Origin: Tepidamorphaceae bacterium
Lineage (GTDB): Bacteria; Pseudomonadota; Alphaproteobacteria; Rhizobiales; JAKSCL01
Reading direction: 5' to 3'
Length of the DNA stretch: 64,000 nucleotides
Assembly (NCBI GenBank): GCA_028289445.1
Contig: JANQPO010000014.1
Location: forward strand, 302,912 to 366,911
The translations under genes and the position numbers were made by a program. This document shows, piece by piece, positions 33,373 to 45,132 of the stretch. How positions within the stretch are numbered: position 1 is the stretch's first letter; each line of letters opens with the position of its first letter. The notes beneath the pieces are model-generated. The model did no database searches. It saw only the letters and a program-made list of their open reading frames with translations, and was not told the DNA's origin.

Positions 33373-35301
33373 ATGGACGACTTCCAGACCGGGTCAATCG
33401 GCCACGTTATTTCGATCGCCGGATCCCAAGCCGTCTTGTCGCTCAGCGGTACCGCAGCTCCTTCCGAACGGATTTCCATCGGCAAGCTGGTTGTTATCAA
33501 CTCCGGACAATCTCGGGTCGTTGCCGTGATCTCGCACGTTGCCGTTCCGGCGACCCAGGGCGAGGTCGCCCTGCACCATCCCCGCCGCGCCGAAGCCGAC
33601 CTGGTCGGCGAAATCCGCTCGATCAACGGCAGTGATGCGTTGTTTCAGCGCGGCATCACCCACTATCCCGTCATTGGCGATCCGGTTGTTGCAATCACCG
33701 AAGACGACCTCAACACGATCCATAAGATTCAAACCGCCAACACGATCGACGTCGGTCACCTGCAACAAAACCGCGATCTGCCGGCGCGCATCAATGTCAA
33801 CGAACTGTTGAGCAAGCACTTCGCCATTCTCGGCTCAACGGGTGTCGGCAAGTCCTGCAGCGTCGCGCTCGTGCTCCAGGAAATCCTGGCGGCCGATCCA
33901 GAGATGCGCATATTCATCTTCGACCCACACAATGAGTATGCGCCCTGCTTCGGCGACAACGCCGAGATCGTCGATCCGAACAACATCGTGCTGCCCTTCT
34001 GGCTGTTTAGCTTCGAAGAGATCGTCGATGTTTTCTTCGGCGGTCGTCCGGGCGTCGATGAGGAGGTCGAAATCCTGTCGGAAGCCATCTCGATGGCCCG
34101 ATCGATGTACGATTCAAATCAGCCGAACCGGGCATCGGGTGTCCGACGCAAAGTCAACGCGCGGCAAGCTTCGCTCTATTCCGTAGACAAGCCTGTGCCC
34201 TATCGCATCTCCGATCTGGTGACGATCATCACGGACCAGATGGGGAAGCTGGAGAACCGCGCTACGATTGCGAAATTCAGCCGACTGCTGTCGCGCATCA
34301 ACACGGTAACAAACGACCCCCGATACCGGTTCATGTTCGGCGAGTTGATGGTCACCGACAACATGGCCGAGGTGCTCAGCTATCTGTTCCGCATCCCGAC
34401 CAGGGGCAAGCAAGTCAGCATCATGCAGCTTGCGGGCTTCCCGGTTGAGGTCGTCGATTCCGTGGTATCGGTGCTGACCCGCATGGCGTTCGATCTGGGT
34501 CTTTGGAGCGATGGCGCATTTCGCCTTCTGGTCGTATGCGAAGAGGCCCACCGCTATCTTCCAGCCGACAAACGCGCCGGTTTCGGCCCGACCCGCAGAG
34601 CATTCTCGCGCATCGCCAAGGAGGGTCGCAAATACGGGATCTATCTGGGCATTGTCACCCAGCGCCCCGGTGAACTCGACGCAACGATCTTGTCGCAATG
34701 CAGCTCGCTCTTTGTCATGCGCATGGCCAACGATCAGGATCAGGCCATCGTCAAGGCTGCTGTGTCTGACGCCGGGAGCAGCCTGTTGAAGTTCCTTCCC
34801 TCGCTCGGAACGGGTGAAGCCGTGGCGTTTGGCGAAGCCGTACCGCTGCCAACGCGCTTGCAATTCAAGCAAATTCCCGAGCGCTATCGGCCACGCAGCG
34901 AATCTGTGCGCCACTCTCGCTTCGAGGCGCCGGAATCCTTCGACTCGTCGTTCGTCAAAACCGTGGTCGAGCGCTGGCGCGGAAGCGTACCCGACAGTTC
35001 AGACGACGACATGCAGGCCGCAGATGATGGAAGCGGTCATATTGCCAAGGTGACGCTTGGAACCAGCGAAAGCCCGGCAGTGTCGTTGGAGGCGCCCGTG
35101 GTCGGCAAGATTATTCAGGCCCGACCGACTATGGTGCCCGCCGATGCTCAAAACGGCCCTGCGGACAACGCGCCGATCCCAATGAAAAAGCGCGCCTTCG
35201 GACCGAGGCGAGCGGAGGCTGCCGAACAGCCCCCGCAAGACAAATCGGGCGAAAGTCCCGATTGGGCGACAATCCGCGACCGGATGCGTCAGGGCGGCTA
35301 G
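33373..35301 (+). CDS. HerA/FtsK-like (DUF87) DNA-translocase-type ATPase
   Basis: The 642-residue protein has an N-terminal HAS-barrel-like beta region (about 1-110), then a HerA-type ATPase core with Walker A GSTGVGKS (154-161), a Walker B segment LLVVCEEAHRY (about 383-393), a Gln/Arg sensor region and QRPGELD. The C-terminus (about 500-642) is acidic and low in complexity. HerA-type hexamers pump DNA, often with a nuclease such as NurA, or act in defence or plasmid systems. No nuclease partner lies beside it, so its partner is unknown. It is a single gene behind a palindrome-rich region and convergent with the DUF502 gene. Confidence 0.85.
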   Translation: MDDFQTGSIGHVISIAGSQAVLSLSGTAAPSERISIGKLVVINSGQSRVVAVISHVAVPATQGEVALHHPRRAEADLVGEIRSINGSDALFQRGITHYPVIGDPVVAITEDDLNTIHKIQTANTIDVGHLQQNRDLPARINVNELLSKHFAILGSTGVGKSCSVALVLQEILAADPEMRIFIFDPHNEYAPCFGDNAEIVDPNNIVLPFWLFSFEEIVDVFFGGRPGVDEEVEILSEAISMARSMYDSNQPNRASGVRRKVNARQASLYSVDKPVPYRISDLVTIITDQMGKLENRATIAKFSRLLSRINTVTNDPRYRFMFGELMVTDNMAEVLSYLFRIPTRGKQVSIMQLAGFPVEVVDSVVSVLTRMAFDLGLWSDGAFRLLVVCEEAHRYLPADKRAGFGPTRRAFSRIAKEGRKYGIYLGIVTQRPGELDATILSQCSSLFVMRMANDQDQAIVKAAVSDAGSSLLKFLPSLGTGEAVAFGEAVPLPTRLQFKQIPERYRPRSESVRHSRFEAPESFDSSFVKTVVERWRGSVPDSSDDDMQAADDGSGHIAKVTLGTSESPAVSLEAPVVGKIIQARPTMVPADAQNGPADNAPIPMKKRAFGPRRAEAAEQPPQDKSGESPDWATIRDRMRQGG

Positions 35302-35322
35302 GCAGACCGCCATCCGCAGCAC

Positions 35323-36099
35323 TTAACCGTCGGTTGGCTCCAGCGCGGGCGCCTTTTTCGTTTCCGTGGGCACCGTCGTTTCACCCTGTGCCAGTTTCTC
35401 GACGATTGGTTGAAACTCAGGTGCGACCAGACCGGCCGAAATGACCATCTTGGCGGCGTCCTCGACCGACATGGTCAGTAATTTCACATCCGCTTTCGGG
35501 ACGAACAGCAAGAAACCCGACGTCGGATTGGGTGTCGTTGGCAGAAAAACGCTGTAGGATTCCTCTTCGCCGCCGAGCAAATGAGCCACCTCGCCCTTGG
35601 TCGATGTCGCGATAAAGACAATCGCATGGAGCCCTTCGCGCGGGTACTCGATCAAACCGACGTGTTTGAACGACGTTTGGCCCTGCGCGACCGCTGTTTC
35701 GAAGATTTGCTTTAAAGCCTTGTAGATCGTCGAGATCAGCGGCGTCCGATGCACCAGCATTTCGCCATAGGAGACGATCGAACGGCCGAAGAAATTGGCG
35801 GCCAGGAAACCCAAAAGGGTGATCATCATGATAGCGAAGATCAGCCCGACGCCCGGCACGGAGAATGGCAGATAGGTCTCAGGATTGTATCGAGCGGGGA
35901 CGAGCGGCTTGAACCACTTGTCGATCAGATTGACGAAGGACCAAGTGAGATAGATCGTAATGCTGATCGGCGCGGCGATCACCAGGCCGGCCAGGAAATA
36001 GTTGCGCATCCGCGTGCCGAGGCTCAGGCGTACCGGCCCGGTCTCATGGTCATCGCCGAGTTCAGATTTTGAATCGTGCGATCGGTGGGGTCTGCGCAT
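35323..36099 (-). CDS. DUF502 membrane protein
   Basis: The 258-residue product has a short polar N-terminus, two membrane segments (about residues 32-55 and 80-103) and the DUF502 pattern: GLVIAAPISITIYLTWSFVNLIDKW, a central IPGVGLIFAI-like helix, STIYKALKQIFE, GEVAHLLGGEEESYSVFLPTTPNPTSGFLLFVP. The function of the family is unknown; it is common in alphaproteobacteria near recG and glmS. It is divergent from the YbaN gene and convergent with the HerA-like gene. Confidence 0.85.
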   Translation of the reverse strand: MRRPHRSHDSKSELGDDHETGPVRLSLGTRMRNYFLAGLVIAAPISITIYLTWSFVNLIDKWFKPLVPARYNPETYLPFSVPGVGLIFAIMMITLLGFLAANFFGRSIVSYGEMLVHRTPLISTIYKALKQIFETAVAQGQTSFKHVGLIEYPREGLHAIVFIATSTKGEVAHLLGGEEESYSVFLPTTPNPTSGFLLFVPKADVKLLTMSVEDAAKMVISAGLVAPEFQPIVEKLAQGETTVPTETKKAPALEPTDG

Positions 36100-36185
36100 T
36101 CGGTCCTCTGGCAGTGCTGACTCGCTGCTCTTGCGAATTATATAGGTCGAATCCGAACAATCTGAAACCAGACTGCGTCAAATCA

Positions 36186-36612
36186 ATGATAGGCATTCAG
36201 CGGCCGGCCGCAGATCGCGATGATCGCCCGATCGAACCAGGACCAAGGCGATCCGGTCCGCTGCGCGCGCTTTACCTGGTGCTCGGCTTGTTGTTCACCG
36301 CCCTTGGCCTGATCGGAGCCGTGCTGCCGATCATGCCAACGACAATCTTCCTGGTGCTTGCCGCTGCCTGCTTCGCGCGGTCGTCGCCGCGCCTTGAGCG
36401 CTGGATCCTCGACCACCCTGTGTTTGGGCCGCCTGTGGCCGCATGGCGGGATCACGGTGTCATCGGCCGTGGGGCGAAATGGGCATCGATTGTCATGATG
36501 TGGGGCGGCTTTGCCGTGACCGTGGTCCTCAACATCATGCCGCTGCTCGGTTACCTCGCACTGGCCGCCGTACTGGCGGCGGTCAGCGTCTTCGTTGCCA
36601 GCCGACCGAGCG

Positions 36613-36635
<23 letters not shown>
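36186..36635 (+). CDS. YbaN (DUF454) family membrane protein
   Basis: The 149-residue protein has the DUF454 features RALYLVLGLLFTALGLIGAVLPIMPTTIFLVLAAACFARSSPRLERWILDHP and WRDHGVIGRGAKW, with three or four membrane segments. The family role is unknown. The ATG at 36186 is preferred; upstream in-frame codons back to 36069 would overlap the divergent DUF502 start and add a Cys-rich, improbable leader. Its 3' end overlaps that of glmS by 23 bases in convergent orientation. Confidence 0.8.
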
Positions 36636-38439
<1,804 letters not shown>

Positions 38440-38568
38440 CTGGTGTCCCCAATGGCTGTTGGTCTGTCCCCGGTCTGTCACCGCTAGCAAGCCGCGATGA
38501 CGCCTGGAAATAACCTTTTATTGCTCAAAATGTGTTGCGAAATCCTACACTTGGCAGGGATTTTCGCC

Positions 38569-39915
38569 TTACTTCGCGAAGCGCTTACGAAAGGCGCGGG
38601 CCCAGCCGTCCTTGTTGGCCTGCCGGCCGCGCGCGACCGCAAGGGCGTCCTTCGGCACATCCGTGGTGACCGTGCTCCCGGAGCCGACGTAAGCCCCCTC
38701 GCCAACCGTCACCGGGGCGACGAGAGCACTGTTCGATCCGATGAAGGCGCCGCTGCCGATGACCGTCTCATGCTTGTTGAAGCCATCGTAATTGCAGGTG
38801 ATGGTCCCGGCACCGACATTCACGTTCTCGCCGATTTCGGCATCGCCGATATAGGTCAGGTGATTGACCTTGGTTCCGGCGTCGATCTTTGCATTCTTGA
38901 CCTCGACAAAATTTCCGATCTTGACGTTCTCGCGTGTCCGGGTGCCCGGCCGCAGACGCGCGAACGGACCGATGGTCGAGCCGGCGCCAATGGCGGCGTC
39001 TTCGATATGGCAGTAGGCGTTGATCGTGACATTGTCTGCCACCCGCACCTTAGGACCGAAGACGACATGCGGTGCTATCGTCACGTCCCGGCCGATCTCG
39101 GTATCGGCCGCTAGAAAAACGGTGTCCGGTGCGATCAAGGTCGCGCCATTGTTCATGACCTCACGGCGCTTGCGCGCCTGAAAGACGGCTTCCGCGTCGG
39201 CCAATTGCGCGCGCGAGTTGATGCCGAGGAACTCCGACTCATCGCCCGCGATAGCAACGACAGTCAGCCCGCGTTCATTTGCGATCTCGACGGCGTCGGT
39301 CAGGTAGAATTCCTGCTTCGGATTGTCGTTTCCAATGGCATCGACCAGGTCGATGAAATGCTCCGCACGAAATCCCATGACGCCGGAGTTGCAAAAGCGG
39401 ACTGTCTTTTCCGCTTCGCTCGCCGCGGCTTCTTCCCGGATCGCGAGAAGACGGTCGCCCTCGGTCAAAAGCCGGCCATAGCCGGTCGGATGTTCGGTCC
39501 GAAAGCCAAGCACGCAGACATCGGGCCCCTCGCCCAGTGCACTTCCGACGGCCGCCACGGTCTCCGACCGCATAAGCGGCGTGTCGCCAAACATGACGTA
39601 GATGAAATCCAGATCGCTCGAAACCGCGTCTCGCGCCGTACCGGCGGCATGGGCCGTGCCCAGGCGTTCGGTCTGGTGATGGATGGTGGCGGTCGGGTCT
39701 TGGTTCTTGATCTCACTTTCGAGATTATCCATGCCAGGTCCAACGACGACAGCTCGTCTCGTCGTTGTGGCCCCAGCGGTCGCCAACACGTGCCGGATCA
39801 GCGGGATTCCGCCGAGCGGATGCATGACCTTGGGGATGTCTGAACGCATCCGTTTGCCCAGGCCAGCCGCCAGGATGATGGCAAGCGCCTCTCCCGATTT
39901 CTCAGATCCTGCCAA
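38569..39915 (-). CDS. glmU: Bifunctional GlcNAc-1-P uridyltransferase/glucosamine-1-P acetyltransferase
   Basis: The 448-residue GlmU has the N-terminal pyrophosphorylase motif IILAAGLGKRMRSDIPKVMHPLGG, the GDTPL catalytic segment and EFYLTDAVE. The C-terminal left-handed beta-helix acetyltransferase contains repeated hexapeptides, GPFARLRPG, IGNFVEVKNAKI, GDAEIGENVNVGAGTITCNYDG and the terminal KKDG-like NKDGWA. It makes UDP-GlcNAc in the cytoplasm, immediately upstream of glmS, so the two supply the same pathway. Confidence 0.96.
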   Translation of the reverse strand: MAGSEKSGEALAIILAAGLGKRMRSDIPKVMHPLGGIPLIRHVLATAGATTTRRAVVVGPGMDNLESEIKNQDPTATIHHQTERLGTAHAAGTARDAVSSDLDFIYVMFGDTPLMRSETVAAVGSALGEGPDVCVLGFRTEHPTGYGRLLTEGDRLLAIREEAAASEAEKTVRFCNSGVMGFRAEHFIDLVDAIGNDNPKQEFYLTDAVEIANERGLTVVAIAGDESEFLGINSRAQLADAEAVFQARKRREVMNNGATLIAPDTVFLAADTEIGRDVTIAPHVVFGPKVRVADNVTINAYCHIEDAAIGAGSTIGPFARLRPGTRTRENVKIGNFVEVKNAKIDAGTKVNHLTYIGDAEIGENVNVGAGTITCNYDGFNKHETVIGSGAFIGSNSALVAPVTVGEGAYVGSGSTVTTDVPKDALAVARGRQANKDGWARAFRKRFAK

Positions 39916-40015
39916 CTGCCGCTCCGTTTAGTTCTTCCGACGCGTGCCCGTTACGGATTCATTAACTATATGCCGCCAAAACTTTGCGAAGGTTAACGAC
40001 TCATGAATTGGTGCC

Positions 40016-40780
40016 ATGACCGATCCGACGAAATCCAAGCAAAGTGCTGCTGGCGGAATTGCCACGATCGTGTGGGCTTGTCTTGCCGTCGTTGCAACGA
40101 TGGGCGCCTACATAGCTGTGAATTCAGCCGATGGCCAGAACCGGCTTTTGACATTGGTTGAATCGGCCCGGTCGGCGCTTCCGACCGGAACGAAAGTCAG
40201 CGTTGTTTCCCAGGTCGACAGCGACTTTGAGGTCAAGTTGCAACGGCTAACCGAGGACTTGGAGTTCACGATCGCCGACAATGCTGCTTTGCGCCGGCGG
40301 CTTGCGACGCTGGAAGATTCGCTGGGTTCGGTCACCGCCAGCGTTGCTTTCGACGAGGCACCCACGGAGACGGCCGCGATCGGTTCTTCTGAGGTGGCAC
40401 CCGCGATTGATCAACCGATCGCAGATGAACCGCGAGGCCTTGCGAACATAGCACCAGCTCCAGAGCCGCTGCTAGCAAACGAGTCGGCGGCTGCGGTCAT
40501 CAGCTCAACAAGCTTCGGTTTGGAGCTGGCCGCGACTTTGTCGCTCACCGACGGACAAGCACTGTGGGATGATCTGAAAGCGCGTCATCCAGACGTTCTA
40601 GCCGACCTCTCGCCACGCATCTCGATCCTTGAGACGGAAAGCGGTCGGCTGGAGCTTCGCCTCATTGCCGGACCGATCAGAAATGCCGCAACTGTTGCTG
40701 CCCTTTGCGCGCGCCTGCGGACGGTTGGGCAAACCTGCAACGGAACGATCTTTGAAGGTCAAAGCCTCGCAATGCGCTAG
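40016..40780 (+). CDS. Inner-membrane-anchored protein with SPOR-like C-terminal domain
   Basis: The 254-residue protein has a cytoplasmic N-terminus, one membrane segment (about 13-36), a coiled-coil (about 70-108), an acidic Ala/Pro-rich linker and a C-terminal SPOR-like region (about 165-254: FGLELAATLSLTDGQALWDDLKARHPDVL, then RLIAGPIRNAATVAALCARLR). SPOR domains bind denuded septal peptidoglycan. A topology with the SPOR domain in the periplasm fits. It could act in division or envelope maintenance. The assignment is from pattern and moderate in strength. It is divergent from glmU. Confidence 0.7.
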   Translation: MTDPTKSKQSAAGGIATIVWACLAVVATMGAYIAVNSADGQNRLLTLVESARSALPTGTKVSVVSQVDSDFEVKLQRLTEDLEFTIADNAALRRRLATLEDSLGSVTASVAFDEAPTETAAIGSSEVAPAIDQPIADEPRGLANIAPAPEPLLANESAAAVISSTSFGLELAATLSLTDGQALWDDLKARHPDVLADLSPRISILETESGRLELRLIAGPIRNAATVAALCARLRTVGQTCNGTIFEGQSLAMR

Positions 40781-40946
40781 GCTGCGACACTCAGCCGCGC
40801 TGAACGGTCTTTCCGCCTGAGCCCTAGGGATTCGACGCCCTTACCGCGCCCCAATTGCGCCGGATAAACGCCCTTAAGAGATATCACGCGGTTGTGCCCG
40901 TGTCCTGATTGACCGGGTGCTGGTGGCCTCATAGGTTGGCGCAATC

Positions 40947-42377
40947 ATGATCCAAGGGCTCCAAGACCCGCGCCCACTTTGTGGCGCAAAAAGCGCTAAA
41001 AGCGCTATGGCGACAGCGCTTGCCGCAGCCGTTCTTGCGACCCCAGGGCCGGTTCTCCCGTCGGCAACAGCACAGGGGCGCCTGCCCCTGATCCGCGATG
41101 CTGAAATCGAGTCGCTGATCCGCGACTATTCGCAGCCGATCTTTCGCGCCGCCGGCATCAGCGGATCGGACATTCAAATCTATCTCCTGAATTCGAAAGA
41201 CTTTAACGCGTTCGTCGCCGACGGCCGGCGCATGTTCATCAATGTCGGCACGCTGATGAAATCGGAAACGCCAAACCAGGTTATCGGCGTTTTGGCCCAC
41301 GAAGCGGGGCATATCGCGGGTGGCCACTTGGCTCGGGCGCGCGAACAGCTCGCCAAGACACAGACAGCGGCGATCATATCGATGCTGCTTGGCGCGGCGG
41401 CGGCAGCGGCAGCGGCGGCTTCAGGCAGCGGTGGTATCGCAGGTCAGGCCGGATCGGCTGCCGCGCTTGGCGGTCAGCAGATCGCACAGCGCAGCTTCCT
41501 TGCGTACCGCCGGACGGAAGAGCGCGCCGCCGATCTTGCCGCCATGAACTATCTTGAAGCGACCGGCCAGTCGGGCCGCGGTATGTTGGAAGTGTTCCGG
41601 CAATTCGAGAACCAGGCGATTTTTTCGTCCCGCTTCGTCGATCCTTACGTCGTCAGCCATCCAATGCCGGGAGACCGTATTGCGACACTGGAGGACATCG
41701 TTCTCAGGAGTCCGTTCTATAACCGCGCCGATCCGCCCGAACTGGTGGCGCGGCATAACCTGATGCGCGCCAAGCTGACCGGCTTTCTTGAAGCACCGCA
41801 GACGGTCTTTCGGCGATATCCCCGCAGCGATACGAGCATTGAGGCACGCTACGCGCGCGCCATCGCGCGATACCGAACCGCCGACATACGAGCCGCCGTC
41901 CGCGATATCGATGGGCTGATCAAGAGCCAACCCAACAATCCTTACTTCTGGGAGTTGAAGGGTCAGGCTCTGCTAGAAAGCGGGCGACCAAAGGACTCGA
42001 TCAAACCGCTTCGCCGTGCCGTAGAACTGGCTCCGAAATCCGGTTTGATCCGCATTCTCCTCGGACAAGCGCTGGTCGCTTCCGGTGACAATCGATACCT
42101 AGGCGATGCGATCTCTCATCTCAGCCAAGGTGTTTCGCGTGAGCCGGATGCCTCGGTCGGGCACCGACAACTGGCGATGGCCTATAGCCGAAGCGGCCGC
42201 AATGCAGATGCCGCTCTTGCGTCGGCGCGCGCCTATTATGCCGAAGGCCAAATTAAGCTCGCCAAACAGCAGGCGACACGGGCGCAAAGGTTATTCAAGC
42301 GCGGCTCGCCCGGCTGGCTGCAGGCCGACGACATACTCAAAATTAAGGAACCGCGGCGCAATAAGCGACGCAATTAG
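40947..42377 (+). CDS. M48-family periplasmic metalloprotease with TPRs (BepA-like)
   Basis: The 476-residue protein has an N-terminal export signal (hydrophobic about 21-43), then an M48 peptidase domain with HEAGH (118-122) and the downstream zinc ligand Glu in EERAADLAAM (about 191). An Ala-rich helix lies between them, then the HPMPGDRI segment, and about four TPR-like helical pairs fill the C-terminal half. BepA-like proteins degrade or help assemble outer-membrane proteins. A DsbA-like gene follows 13 bases later, so the two are probably co-transcribed envelope quality-control genes. Confidence 0.87.
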   Translation: MIQGLQDPRPLCGAKSAKSAMATALAAAVLATPGPVLPSATAQGRLPLIRDAEIESLIRDYSQPIFRAAGISGSDIQIYLLNSKDFNAFVADGRRMFINVGTLMKSETPNQVIGVLAHEAGHIAGGHLARAREQLAKTQTAAIISMLLGAAAAAAAAASGSGGIAGQAGSAAALGGQQIAQRSFLAYRRTEERAADLAAMNYLEATGQSGRGMLEVFRQFENQAIFSSRFVDPYVVSHPMPGDRIATLEDIVLRSPFYNRADPPELVARHNLMRAKLTGFLEAPQTVFRRYPRSDTSIEARYARAIARYRTADIRAAVRDIDGLIKSQPNNPYFWELKGQALLESGRPKDSIKPLRRAVELAPKSGLIRILLGQALVASGDNRYLGDAISHLSQGVSREPDASVGHRQLAMAYSRSGRNADAALASARAYYAEGQIKLAKQQATRAQRLFKRGSPGWLQADDILKIKEPRRNKRRN

Positions 42378-42390
42378 GAAGGATCAGTCG

Positions 42391-43155
42391 ATGCGCCTCT
42401 TGGATCGATTCAACGCCGTCGGGTTCGCTTTCGCACTGGGTGTTGCGGGCGCCCTGATGCCTGTCACCGCGTCTGCGGAGGACGCGCCGGATCGCGCCGC
42501 GATTGAAGAGATCGTCCGAGATTACCTCTTGAAGAATCCAGAGGTGATCCGCGACGCGCTTGAGGAGTTGGAGCGCCGCCAAGTGGCGGAAACCGAGGCC
42601 CGACAGCGCGAGGCCATCACGGAGCGACGTGATCAACTCTTTCGGGGCGACAGCATCATCGTCGGCGGTAATCCTGACGGCGATGTCACCCTGGTTGAGT
42701 TCTTCGACTACAATTGCGGCTTTTGCGAGCGCGCGCACGGCGACTTGGTGGCCCTACTTGAGCAAGACCCAAACCTGCGCGTCGTTTACATGGAGTGGCC
42801 CTTCCTCAGTCCCGAATCAGTCGGCGCGGCGAAGGTGTCGATCGCTGTCTCGCGACAGGGGCGCTATGAAGAATTCCACTCTGCCCTATTGCACGACCAT
42901 GGAACGGCCACCGAAGCGCGCGCCTTGGAAATCGCCGAGGCCATGGGTTACGACATGGCGCGTGTCAATCAAGACAAGGACAGCCCTCAAACCCTTGCTG
43001 TTCTTGAACAAAACATGCTTCTTGCCGAGGCCATCGGCGTGACGGGTACGCCGGCCTATGTTGTCGGCGACCAGCTTATCTTGGGCGCCCGTGGTTTTGC
43101 CGTGCTGCAAGAGGCGATTGCCGAAACCCGTTCGGCCGGCTGCAAAACCTGTTGA
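42391..43155 (+). CDS. DsbA-like (Com1/ScsC-type) periplasmic thiol-disulfide protein
   Basis: The 254-residue protein has a signal peptide (cleavage near ASAED), an N-terminal helical segment (about 26-75, EEIVRDYLLKNPEVIRDAL), a DsbA fold with redox motif CGFC at residues 109-112 and the cis-Pro loop VTGTPAYVVG. It also has two cysteines near the C-terminus. The N-terminal helix is typical of trimeric ScsC/Com1-type proteins that act as disulfide isomerases. AGGAAGGA at 42376-42383 precedes the ATG at 42391. It follows the M48 protease gene closely. Confidence 0.88.
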   Translation: MRLLDRFNAVGFAFALGVAGALMPVTASAEDAPDRAAIEEIVRDYLLKNPEVIRDALEELERRQVAETEARQREAITERRDQLFRGDSIIVGGNPDGDVTLVEFFDYNCGFCERAHGDLVALLEQDPNLRVVYMEWPFLSPESVGAAKVSIAVSRQGRYEEFHSALLHDHGTATEARALEIAEAMGYDMARVNQDKDSPQTLAVLEQNMLLAEAIGVTGTPAYVVGDQLILGARGFAVLQEAIAETRSAGCKTC

Positions 43156-43283
43156 TTTACCGAAACTCTTTCGCTTGCCCAGGCGCCGTCCTATAAACGA
43201 CGTGCCATAATGACCTGAGTTTCAGGCGTTCCATTCTTGTCGACCCGGTGTCACCAGCCGGGTTGCGTTCGATTTGGGCAGCG

Positions 43284-43751
43284 ATGTCGAATAAATCAAA
43301 AGCGATCGATCAGGCCGTCATTCGCGATCTGGCCAATATTCTCACCGAAACCGGATTGACTGAGATTGAGATCGAACAGGACGATCTCAGGATCCGCGTC
43401 GCCAAGGCGCCGCCGGCGGTGACGACGGTCGCGACCGTGGACAGCGTCGAGACACCAGCACCGCCGCCTCCGATGGAGGTAGCGCCTACGCCACCAACCG
43501 CGTCCCACACGAGCGATAAGAACACGATCACCTCGCCGATGGTCGGCACCGCCTATCGCAAGCCAGATCCCGATGCCAAGCCGTTCGTCGAGATCGGGCA
43601 ATCGGTCCGCGAAGGTCAAACGCTGATGATCGTCGAGGCGATGAAGACCTTCAATCCGATCACCTCGCCGCGCTCGGGCAAGGTGACCGCGATCCTGGTC
43701 GAGGACGGTCAACCGGTCGAGTTCGGCGAGCCGCTCGCCGTCGTCGAATAA
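43284..43751 (+). CDS. accB: Biotin carboxyl carrier protein of acetyl-CoA carboxylase
   Basis: The 155-residue AccB has the [21 protein letters not shown]-terminus, a Pro/Ala-rich linker and the biotinyl domain with the EAMKTFN site, where Lys carries biotin. It carries carboxybiotin for malonyl-CoA synthesis. The ATG at 43284 gives the usual N-terminus. accC follows 10 bases later, the standard accBC operon. Confidence 0.95.
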   Translation: MSNKSKAIDQAVIRDLANILTETGLTEIEIEQDDLRIRVAKAPPAVTTVATVDSVETPAPPPPMEVAPTPPTASHTSDKNTITSPMVGTAYRKPDPDAKPFVEIGQSVREGQTLMIVEAMKTFNPITSPRSGKVTAILVEDGQPVEFGEPLAVVE

Positions 43752-43761
43752 CGGTCACCGC

Positions 43762-45108
43762 ATGTTCGACAAGGTCTTGATCGCAAATCGGGGCGAAATC
43801 GCGCTTCGAATCCTGCGGGCCTGCAAGGAACTGGGGATTGGAACGGTCGCCGTCCATTCGACCGCCGACGCCGACGCCATGCATGTCCGGTTGGCCGATG
43901 AAAGCGTGTGTATCGGACCGCCGGAAGCCTCGAAAAGTTATCTGAACATCGGATCGATCCTGTCGGCCTGCGAGATCAGTGGCGCGGACGCCGTCCATCC
44001 GGGTTACGGCTTCCTAGCCGAGAACGCGCGCTTCGCCGATATTCTGCAGGCCCATAATATTCGCTTCATTGGTCCGTCTGGCGAGCACATCCGGCTCATG
44101 GGCGACAAGATCGCCGCCAAGCAGACGGCGGACCGGCTGGGTTTGCCGGTCGTGCCTGGTTCGGGCGATGGGGTTGAAACGGTTGAGGACGCAAGACGGG
44201 TGGCGGCCGACATCGGCTACCCTGTCCTCATCAAGGCCACTGCCGGTGGCGGCGGGCGCGGCATGAAGGTCGCCCAGTCGGCGGACGGGCTGGAGGAAGC
44301 CTATCGGACGGCGCGGGCGGAGGCCCGTGCAGCATTTGGAAACGATCAGGTCTACCTCGAAAAGTTTCTCGGCAAGCCGCGCCATATCGAAATTCAGGTG
44401 ATGGGCGATGGACAAGGCGGCGGTGTTCATCTCTTTGAACGCGACTGTTCCCTGCAACGACGCCATCAGAAAGTGTTCGAAGAAGCGCTTTCGCCGGCCC
44501 TTAATCCGCAGCAGCGCGAGGCGATCGGCGAACGCGTCGCCCATGCGGTACGCGAGTTGGGCTACTCCGGCGCCGGGACGATCGAGTTTCTCTACGAGGA
44601 CGGCGAATTCTATTTCATCGAAATGAATACGCGCATTCAGGTCGAGCATCCCGTGACCGAAGCAATCACCGGCATCGACCTGATCAACGAACAAATCCGT
44701 GTCGCGTCGGGCGCCCGTTTGTCGTTCGACCAATCCGACATCGAGATTACCGGCCACGCGATCGAATGCCGGATCAACGCCGAGCATCCGGAAACGTTTA
44801 TCCCGTCGCCCGGCCGCATCGATCCGTATCATCCTCCGGGCGGCCTCGGCATTCGCGTCGATTCGGGCGTCTACGCCGGATATTCGATCCCGCCCTATTA
44901 CGACAGCCTGATCGGTAAGCTGATCGTCCACGCGCGGACACGAACGGAGTGTCTGATGCGCCTGCGTCGTGCGCTCAGCGAATATGTGATCGGCGGCATC
45001 AACACGACCATTCCGCTCTTCCAGGCGCTGCTGGATGAGCCCGATATCGCCAATGGCAATTATGACATCCACTGGCTTGAACACTATTTCGAAAGGCGCA
45101 ATGCTTAG
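43762..45108 (+). CDS. accC: Biotin carboxylase of acetyl-CoA carboxylase
   Basis: The 448-residue AccC starts MFDKVLIANRGEIALRILRACKELG. It has the ATP-grasp Gly-rich loop KATAGGGGRGMK, FLEDxxHIEIQ-like KPRHIEIQVMGD, and EMNTRIQVEHPVTE with the catalytic Glu and Arg. It carboxylates the biotin of AccB using ATP and bicarbonate. aat follows 24 bases downstream, an order common in alphaproteobacteria. Confidence 0.96.
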   Translation: MFDKVLIANRGEIALRILRACKELGIGTVAVHSTADADAMHVRLADESVCIGPPEASKSYLNIGSILSACEISGADAVHPGYGFLAENARFADILQAHNIRFIGPSGEHIRLMGDKIAAKQTADRLGLPVVPGSGDGVETVEDARRVAADIGYPVLIKATAGGGGRGMKVAQSADGLEEAYRTARAEARAAFGNDQVYLEKFLGKPRHIEIQVMGDGQGGGVHLFERDCSLQRRHQKVFEEALSPALNPQQREAIGERVAHAVRELGYSGAGTIEFLYEDGEFYFIEMNTRIQVEHPVTEAITGIDLINEQIRVASGARLSFDQSDIEITGHAIECRINAEHPETFIPSPGRIDPYHPPGGLGIRVDSGVYAGYSIPPYYDSLIGKLIVHARTRTECLMRLRRALSEYVIGGINTTIPLFQALLDEPDIANGNYDIHWLEHYFERRNA

Positions 45109-45132
45109 GGTTCTGTCGAGCGCGAGAGGCTA

